A stretch of DNA of 64,000 nucleotides from Purpureocillium takamizusanense (Eukaryota > Ascomycota > Sordariomycetes > Hypocreales > Ophiocordycipitaceae), in contig NC_063073.1 in the NCBI RefSeq assembly GCF_022605165.1, positions 310,001 through 374,000 of the forward strand, given 5' to 3'. Shown piece after piece: positions 57,553 to 64,000 of the stretch. Made by a program: the position numbers and the translations under genes. The notes under the pieces were generated by a model. That model did no database searches. It was not told the DNA's origin and saw nothing but the letters and a program-made list of their open reading frames with translations. The number at the start of each line of letters is the position of its first letter. The first letter of the stretch is position 1.

Positions 57553-59147
57553 ATGGCCGTCACGGAAGAGGTCGCGCGCGAAAAGGCGGGCAGCGCCTCG
57601 CTCAACGGCTCCAACGACAATGGACGCGACGTCGCGGGCGTTGAGGGCCAGCAGTATCTCGACGACGACGAGATTGTTCCCGTCTGCCCTCCGAACACGA
57701 CCGAGCGCAAGCTCCTCACGCGCATTGACTTGCACGTCATGCCCTTCCTCTGCGTCATGTATCTCCTGGCCTTCCTCGGTAAGTTGTTGTCGCGAAACAT
57801 GACATGGTTCTGCGCGTTGAGAAAGCCGCTGACAAGCCGAATTCAGACCGCGTCAACATCTCTAACGCCGACATTTTCGACCTCTCCAAGGACTTGAACC
57901 TCGGCACCGACGGCTACAAGTTCAACACGGCCCTGGTCATCTTCTTCGTGCCCTACTGCGTCTTCGAGATCCCGTCCAACATCCTGCTCAAGAAGTTCCG
58001 CCCACATGTCTGGCTGTCCCTCAACATGTTCCTCTTTGGCTTCACCACCATGATGCAGGGGCTCGTCCAGAGCTACAGCGGTCTGCTTGCGACCCGCTTC
58101 TTCCTTGGCTTGTTTGAGACGGGCATGTTCCCCGGCGCCTTCTACCTCATTGGCATGTGGTACCGGCGTCACGAGGCTCAGAAGCGTTATTCCTTCTTCT
58201 TCAACAGCACCACCCTTGCCGGCGCTTTCGGCGGTCTGTTGGCCGCCGCCATCGGCAAGATGAGCGGTCTGCGCGGCTATAGCGGTTGGCGCTGGATTTT
58301 CCTCATCGAGGGCGGCCTAACCGTGCTCGTCAGCTTCTTTTTCTTTTTCCTGCTGCCCGACTTCCCCGAGGATGTTAAGTGGCTCAACAAGGACGAGAAG
58401 GACTTCGTGGCCGCCCGCCTCCGTCTGGACCAGGGCCGATCGGCGCGCGAACGCAAGATCACGCTCAAGGACGTCGGCAACGTGTTCAAGGACTACAAGG
58501 TCATCGTTGGCGGCTTCATGTACCTCGGCCTAATTGTCCCGGCCTACGGCTATGCCTACTTCTCGCCCTTCATCATCCAGGGCTACGGATACACCAGGAT
58601 CCAGACCCAGCTCCATAGCGTGCCGCCGTGGGCTGCGTCGTTTGGCTTCTCCATGCTCATCGCCTTCTTCTCCGACAGGATCAAGCATCGCTTCCTGTTT
58701 TCCGTCTTTGCCACCTGCGTCGCCATCACGGGCTTTTCCATCCTGATTGCCGTCGATGACAACCGGGACCTACAGTACTCGGCGCTCTTCCTCATCGCCA
58801 TGGGTGCCTACACGGCCATGCCCATCATCGTCTGCTGGTTCAACATGAACCTCGGCGGCCATCACCGGCGCGCCGTCGGTAGCGCGTGGCAGGTCGGCTT
58901 CGGCAACCTGGGCGGAATCGTCGCCGTCTACATTTACCAGAAGAAGGACGGGCCTAGGTTCGTCCGCGGCCTTAGCGTGTCCCTGGGCTTCACCTGCCTC
59001 TCGATTGTGGCGTGCTCTGTGTACGCCTTTGCCTGCTGGAAAGCCAACAAGGAGCGCAACAAGAAGATTGGCGCCGGGCAGGAGCTTACTCGGGAGCAGA
59101 AGACGGAGCTCGGCGACATGTCTCCTGACTACCGATATCTGCTATAA
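57553..59147 (+). CDS. MFS transporter, anion:cation symporter (Dal5/Tna1-like) family
   Basis: Exons 57553..57778 and 57847..59147 (intron 68 nt, GTAAGT/CAG) give 508 residues. After a hydrophilic N-terminus the first helix reads LHVMPFLCVMYLLAFLG and is joined across the intron to DRVNISNADI, the family hallmark. It continues with LVIFFVPYCVFEIPSNILLKK, RFFLGLFETGMFPGAFYLIG and GWRWIFLIEGGLTV. The intron at the first helix end is a position often seen in fungal members. Members import allantoate, nicotinate, biotin precursors or related carboxylates by proton symport. It is a paralogue of the carrier at 31.5-33.0 kb, but not a recent copy. Confidence 0.94.
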
Positions 59148-59754
59148 AGAGTCATCAAGGTTATATAGGTCATCTGGACACTGTTAATATTGGATAATAA
59201 TTTACCTCTACTTAATCGTGGGATCCCTTTTCTCATCTAGCGATGTACGTCACTTGTGATTCGAGTGTCCCCGTCATCATGACTCGTGCGTCTGGACGCA
59301 CGTCCTATTGAAACACATTACGAACATTTTAGACATGAAAACTAACGACTGCAAGTAAGTAGCACACGGACACTTGCATGTCATTTGGACCGAATGGGGT
59401 TGAATTTGGATTCAGTCGCGATTTCAGCTCGCCCAACAAGCTGTAGGGTAGTCAGCATCAGCCTTAGGGAATCCAGCACTGGACGAGGGGCGATGATGGT
59501 CGCCATGCCCCACGTACATGGACAGAGTCAACCCCGCCAAAGACCTCATCAGCGCGCCCTTCAACCGGAGCTGGCCTCCCCCCCCCCCACACGCTAAAAG
59601 GGCCACATCCACGCGGTTTGCCGAACCTTCCAATTGCCACTACATGCTCCTACTATAAAGATCTTGGGTCGCCCCAAATTGCCCCGGAAGCTTCGAGTAC
59701 CGAGTACATCCAGTCGCGCGCATACAGTATACATATACACCTTTTGCATCCGCA
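59148..59754. other. intergenic
   Basis: 0.6 kb between two rightward genes; AT-rich just after the MFS stop, then GC-rich with a C-run near 59579. It should contain the promoter of the acetyltransferase gene. No coding region seen. Confidence 0.5.
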
Positions 59755-60377
59755 ATGGCTCCCGAAGCGACTGTCCGACACGCCCGGCGCGAGGGTAAGC
59801 CTTCGCGAAGAGAAAGAAGTCGCGGACCTTCGTTTCACCGGTTTGTAGCTAACCGCCGCGCCCAGACGCTCCCGTGATCCTGGAGCTCATCCAGGCGCTC
59901 GCCGATTACGAAAAGGAGCCCGACGCCGTCGAGGCGACCGTCGAGTCCATCCAGGAGACCATCGCCTTCGCGCCCTCGGGCGAGAACTCCGACACCGCGA
60001 CCGTTCCCCACACCGAGCCGACTTCGCCGTCGCGGCCCGCGCGCTGCCTGCTCCTCTTCTCGCCCGAGGGAAAGGCTGTCGGCATGGCGCTGTACTTTTA
60101 CAATTACAGCACTTGGCGGTCGCGGCCGGGCATCTACCTCGAGGATCTCTTCGTCCAGCCGTCGGAGAGGGGCCGCGGCTACGGCAAGAGGTTGCTGGTT
60201 GAGCTGGCCAAACAGGTGGTCGCCATGAAGGGTGCGCGCCTGGAATGGGTGGTTCTCAAGTGGAACGAGCCGAGCATCAAGTTTTATGAGAGCATCGGAG
60301 CCAAGGCGCTCGACGAGTGGGTTGGCATGCGAGTCGACGGCCCCAACCTGGAGAAGCTGGCGCACCTCCTGGACTGA
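59755..60377 (+). CDS. GNAT-family N-acetyltransferase (spermidine/thialysine acetyltransferase-like)
   Basis: Exons 59755..59794 and 59866..60377 (intron GTAAGC/CAG with a CTAAC branch site) give 183 residues. The start encodes APEATVRHARREGDAPVILELI, typical of the family N-terminus. ALADYEKEPDAVEAT, then GMALYFYNYSTWRSRPGIYLEDLFV, then the acetyl-CoA loop RGRGYGKRLL and the C-terminal LKWNEPSIKFYESIGAK are all diagnostic of SSAT-like enzymes that acetylate small amines. An insert rich in Thr/Pro/Ser (about residues 50-70) is longer than in most members. It is convergent with the LYR gene at 60450-61568, with 72 bp between the stops. Confidence 0.92.
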
Positions 60378-60449
60378 AATCGATCGCGCCGCTTCGAGGG
60401 GTTGCAAAGTCGTGCGGGTGCGGTATAGACTCGCGTAATGGAGATGATC

Positions 60450-61568
60450 TCATGAAACAGAACCCTCGCGGACCCTGTGACCTTGCTCGTCCACGCCCTC
60501 AAAGATCTCAAGTTGTGCCGCGGTTGGAGGAGGAAACTTGGGTTGGACCGAACCCCATCTGAAGGAGTAGCGTAGGGTCTTTGGATCTTGACTCATTGTT
60601 GGAGTCAGCTGCCAGGTCCTATTGTAGGCTCTCCTGAACCACCTTGCTGGAAAGTAACTCGTTTGCTCCCTGCCGGCGTACGGGCCGTTGTCACTGCCGC
60701 CCGACCGCTTTCTTTGCCACATGGAGTTTCGCCTTTCAACCGTGGCGGCAGGTTGGGTCGCCCAAGACTCCCAGTCGAACGATTCTGCCATGCTCTCCGG
60801 TCCTGCAACTGGCTTTGCCGTCGGCCGTCTCGCAGGGACCGCCCATTCGGCTTCGCCTTGGGCGCCATTACTGAGTCGCTCCAGCAAGTCCCACTCGCCT
60901 TTACCCAGCGGAGGCATGATCTTATCGGCGTTTAGCTTCCACCAGCGTGCCTTTTTTGTTCGAATGAGGCTCTCGGCCGGAGGCTTGCCCCATATAGTGG
61001 AAGTCGGGACGGTTGTATTTGGATCGGAGCCCTTGAGTGTCCTGCTGGGCCAGCTTGCGGTGCCCCTGGTATCCTTATGCTGTTTTCTTTGCGACTGCAT
61101 GAGTTGTAACAGCTTCTTCTGATCCCACTTCAGGAAGAAGGCATTCTTCGGTTTCTTGGGGCACGGTGCTTCGGCTGCGCTCGTTGAAGCTGAGCTGTGC
61201 GTTGTGCTGGGCTGATCGAGGAGCGCTTCCAATTCCTGTGAATTACTCGGCCCCTGAGGCTTGACGAGTTGGGCCATGAGCTCCCGTCGACGGCCACCGG
61301 ACCGCCCGAAGCCTTTGGAGATGAGACCACCCATTGCACGAGGGTCTCCGCTGTTGGCGGCTCTCAGCGTCCGCAGGGTGTTCGAGGCCCTGGAGAGATG
61401 GGCCTTCGCTCGCGGGTCATATTTTCGGTGTCGATGGAAGCGATTCCGTATCCTGGATGATATGGTTGCTCGGAAGGCAGGCGGGAGGTATGAGACTTCG
61501 CGGAGGATGTGGCGGTAGAGATGGAGGGGGGAAAGAAAAGGGGGGATCGGATAGGAAGGCGCGGGCAT
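60450..61568 (-). CDS. LYR-motif (Complex1_LYR-like) protein with long C-terminal region
   Basis: Single exon, 372 residues. The N-terminal region has SPLHLYRHILREVSYLPPAF, the L-Y-R motif and the following helix, then basic segments with a conserved-looking downstream Phe (RIRNRFHRH). LYR proteins act in mitochondria in Fe-S delivery or assembly of respiratory and ribosomal complexes. The basic N-terminus is consistent with mitochondrial import. The C-terminal 250 residues contain WKLNADKIMPPLGKGEWDLLER and ARWFRRAYNRTWQLTPTMS, which may be a second, poorly known domain. Function in this fungus is not known. Confidence 0.8.
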   Translation of the reverse strand: MPAPSYPIPPFLSPLHLYRHILREVSYLPPAFRATISSRIRNRFHRHRKYDPRAKAHLSRASNTLRTLRAANSGDPRAMGGLISKGFGRSGGRRRELMAQLVKPQGPSNSQELEALLDQPSTTHSSASTSAAEAPCPKKPKNAFFLKWDQKKLLQLMQSQRKQHKDTRGTASWPSRTLKGSDPNTTVPTSTIWGKPPAESLIRTKKARWWKLNADKIMPPLGKGEWDLLERLSNGAQGEAEWAVPARRPTAKPVAGPESMAESFDWESWATQPAATVERRNSMWQRKRSGGSDNGPYAGREQTSYFPARWFRRAYNRTWQLTPTMSQDPKTLRYSFRWGSVQPKFPPPTAAQLEIFEGVDEQGHRVREGSVS

Positions 61569-63164
61569 CTTGATGGAGGTAATGGGGATGCTATCGCCAA
61601 CTCATGACGAATGTGGTTGTTGCTTGAACCCGTCTGAGGCGTGCATGGAGGGGAATGGCCTAACTTCGGTAGGCACAATTTTGTTCCTTATAAAGTACTA
61701 ATGGACCTTGTGAAGGAACGGGTGGAGGTGCTCTGGCTGTCATGCTACCGCTGGCAACCTGTGTGGACCCGGTCGACGACAGAACAAACAGAGCCGATGG
61801 TTCGAACTTCGGCCACTGCACTCTACGGGGTCCTTCTGCATCACGGGTTGGCCCGATAGTCGCACGTGCTTCCCAAGCTGGAGCCATGCTTGCCATGGCT
61901 TGCGGGCCCTTGAATGTTGATTGAGGGCTGTTCACTCTGATCTACGAGGAATAATCAGTTGATCCCTACGTACTTTTGCGCTTGTATGAAGGTTGCTCCC
62001 GCATGGCGAACTCTCTACTAGCTGGCGGGACTGCTCAGTGGACTCGAGGAGCTGGCTTGCGCTGGCTCAAGCCGCTGCGCACTGGCGGGCAGCCCGTTCC
62101 AGGTCCTCACCTCACCTAAAAGCACCTACCTAGTAACTGAACATGTCCAGACCCCGACGCCTCTCAGTAGAGGCACGACTGACCCACCGGGCCGCGGCCG
62201 CCCAGCCACCACCCCTCGCATCCACTGGACTCCTCACCACGGTTTCCCCCCCAAAGCGTCGCGGTCGCGCGTCCTCGACACGCCCCGACACGAGGCAACC
62301 GCGAAACCGACACGTCTCGATTAATTGATTTCTCGGCCTCGCACCCATTCCACCACGCGCTACACGGCTTCGCAAGACCTGTCGCATCCCGTCGCAGCAC
62401 CCGCAACGTCCCGCACGGCCTGTGCATGACTGGTACATGTCATTTTGCGTTTGGGTGTTTGCGCTGCAGCTTTCCCAAGCCCCACGCCGGGCCGTTCTCA
62501 TCCATTGACTGAGCCTGCCGACGACTCGCACACGCTGCTGCGACACGACATCATCACCATCGCCAGCATCGCCATTGTTCATCAGGCCAAAGACGTGGCT
62601 TGCCTGCCTGCCTGCACGCACTCAAGGCCAGAGCCACTTGCACACAAACCCGGGGCTCGTGCTCCCACGCCCGCTGCCAGTCGCCGAGTGGAGGCGTGCT
62701 GGACTGGACTGGACTGGACTGGCGCTCCCTCCCCCCTCTTCGGGCTCGCTAAATAAGTTGTCGGAAAAAGAGGCACGCTTATTAGTTACAAGCCCACCCT
62801 CGCTTCCTCTGCCGCCCGCGCTTCCCTCGCTTGCCTACACGCACTCCAGCTGAGCCTCGACCGCAATCCATCAGCTCATCGCACCGCTTGCCACGACCAG
62901 GACGAGGCCGGCCCACGATACGAGCGATCGATCGCAGCTCGACTTTTGCGCTGCGTCGAGCACGCGCTTGCGGCACGGCACCATTTACACTGACTGCCCT
63001 TGCCCACGCAAAGGCCATCGCGCCGCGTGCACGCTTGCAGGCCCGAGCCCGAGCCGCCAGGGTTCTCCCACGGCAACGTCGAGCATTCACAAGCGCCCAT
63101 CCCTCGACGCCCCTTCATTTCAAACACCCTCCCGCCGCGCACGATAGGCTCTCGCCAATTCACA
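61569..63164. other. intergenic, promoter and leader of the APSES gene
   Basis: 1.6 kb. It contains a (GGACT)n pentamer array at about 62699-62720 and a CACCTACCTAG motif near 62122-62132. Open frames have no recognisable domains. Its right half should be the promoter and 5' leader of the MBF gene. Confidence 0.5.
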
Positions 63165-64000
63165 ATGCCGTCGGCGTCGCAGTCATCACAGCAATCTTTC
63201 ACCATGAGCCAACAGTCGCAGCCGAGGCACTCTGCCTCGTTCCACCAGGGCTACAATGGCCCGGCGGAAGCGCCCCAAATCTACTCCGTATGTCCTCCGC
63301 AGCGAGACTTCTGGCCGACCCTAAGCTAATTTGTCGTTTCTCACAGGCCTCGTACTCAGGCGTCGATGTGTACGAAATGGAAGTCAACAATGTCGCCGTC
63401 ATGCGCCGGCGCCACGACTCATGGCTCAACGCAACCCAGATCCTCAAGGTTGCCGGCGTCGACAAGGGCAAGCGCACCAAGATCCTCGAAAAGGAGATTC
63501 AGACTGGTGAGCACGAAAAGGTCCAGGGCGGCTACGGCAAGTACCAAGGCACCTGGATAAAATTCGAGCGTGGCGTTGAAGTATGCCGCCAATACGGCGT
63601 CGAAGAGATGCTTCGGCCGCTCTTGACGTACGACATGGGCCAAGACGGCGGCGTCGCTGGCAGGGGAGACTTCAACACGCCCACCAAGGAGCAAGCCATG
63701 GCTGCGCAGAGAAAGCGTCTCTACAACTCCAGTGTCGATGGCAGACCCAATGGCCTGTCAGGCACCTTTTTCAAGAACATCTCCAGCACCGCGAGCCACG
63801 CTGTCGCCGCTATTAGCAAGGCACGATTCGACTCGCCTGGTCCTAGGAGCCGCAACGGGCCGACCCGAGCACCCAGCTTCAGCCGGCAGCCTTCTATGCA
63901 GAATGGAGATGAATTCCCTGGCAACTCCCAGCAGAGCTACGCCTCCGACTATGGGCAGGGGGTGGACTCGGCCTACTCGACCCAGCAGCAGAACAACGAA
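63165..64000 (+). CDS. mbp1: MBF-type APSES transcription factor (Mbp1/Swi4-like), 3' end outside window
   Basis: Exon 1 63165..63287, intron 63288..63346 (GTATGT/CAG), exon 2 63347 to the edge; 259 residues are visible. A Gln/Ser-rich N-terminus leads into the APSES/KilA-N DNA-binding domain: YSGVDVYEMEVNNVAVMRRR, SWLNATQILKVAGVDKGKR, TKILEKEIQTGEHEKVQGG, YGKYQGTWIKFERGVEVCRQYGV. It is followed by RPLLTYDMGQDGGVAGRG, as in the DNA-binding subunits of the MBF/SBF cell-cycle complex that bind MCB-type ACGCG sites and activate G1/S genes. Ankyrin repeats and the C-terminal interaction domain expected of this family lie beyond the window. The symbol is by family; the Mbp1/Swi4 distinction cannot be made here. 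Confidence 0.93.

Noticed and set aside
61795..61812. B-box-like ggttcgaac
   Set aside because: The flanking bases do not form a five-pair T stem and no A-box stands at the right distance.

Overview
The window looks like nuclear DNA of a filamentous ascomycete, most likely a Sordariomycete and possibly Hypocreales. Coding exons are separated by short introns of about 54 to 180 nt with GTAAGT, GTACGT or GTGAGT donors, CTAAC/CTGAC-type branch sites and CAG/TAG acceptors. The gene set is also fungal: a highly reducing polyketide synthase (HR-PKS), APSES/Mbp1, XAP5, small secreted cysteine-rich proteins, an AA1-like protein and allantoate-type MFS carriers. Coding DNA is GC-rich. Several intergenic stretches are AT-rich or full of simple repeats. 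No tRNA, rRNA, CRISPR array or intact transposon was recognised. Gene models were spliced by hand from reading frames and splice signals, so all exon borders are predictions.

Left flank (1-14 kb): an ARF-family GTPase cut by the window edge, a short-chain dehydrogenase with a poly-Gly insert, a three-exon six-cysteine secreted protein, a small membrane protein, a XAP5/FAM50 protein, an omega-like glutathione transferase, a small DUF6640-like membrane protein, a P-loop ATPase with well separated Walker motifs, and a polytopic membrane protein. These look like ordinary, mostly housekeeping or lineage-specific genes.

Centre (14.5-35.2 kb): a candidate secondary-metabolite gene cluster. Its core is an apparently intact 11-exon HR-PKS of about 2,560 residues (KS-AT-DH-MT-ER-KR-ACP) with no release domain. 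Rightwards follow a BAHD-type acyltransferase, a wax-synthase-like MBOAT acyltransferase, an ICMT-like membrane methyltransferase, a small lipocalin-like protein of unknown function, an MFS carrier and a small ABM-like (dimeric alpha/beta barrel) gene whose reading frame seems broken by one base. No P450, no thioesterase and no pathway transcription factor was found. A reasonable inference is that the PKS makes a fully reduced, possibly C-methylated chain that is released or decorated by one of the acyltransferases, methylated and exported. The product is not predictable from sequence.

Right part (35-64 kb): gene-sparse DNA with a small secreted six-cysteine protein, a GH2 glycosidase, an AA1-like secreted protein, a Mup1-type amino-acid permease, a Ser/Gly-rich protein of unknown function, a 430-residue protein of unknown function, a second allantoate-type MFS carrier, a GNAT acetyltransferase, a LYR-motif protein and, at the right edge, the 5' part of an MBF/Mbp1-type APSES cell-cycle transcription factor. 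Gaps of 2-4 kb between these genes hold simple repeats and recurring TACCTA-type motifs but no gene that can be supported.
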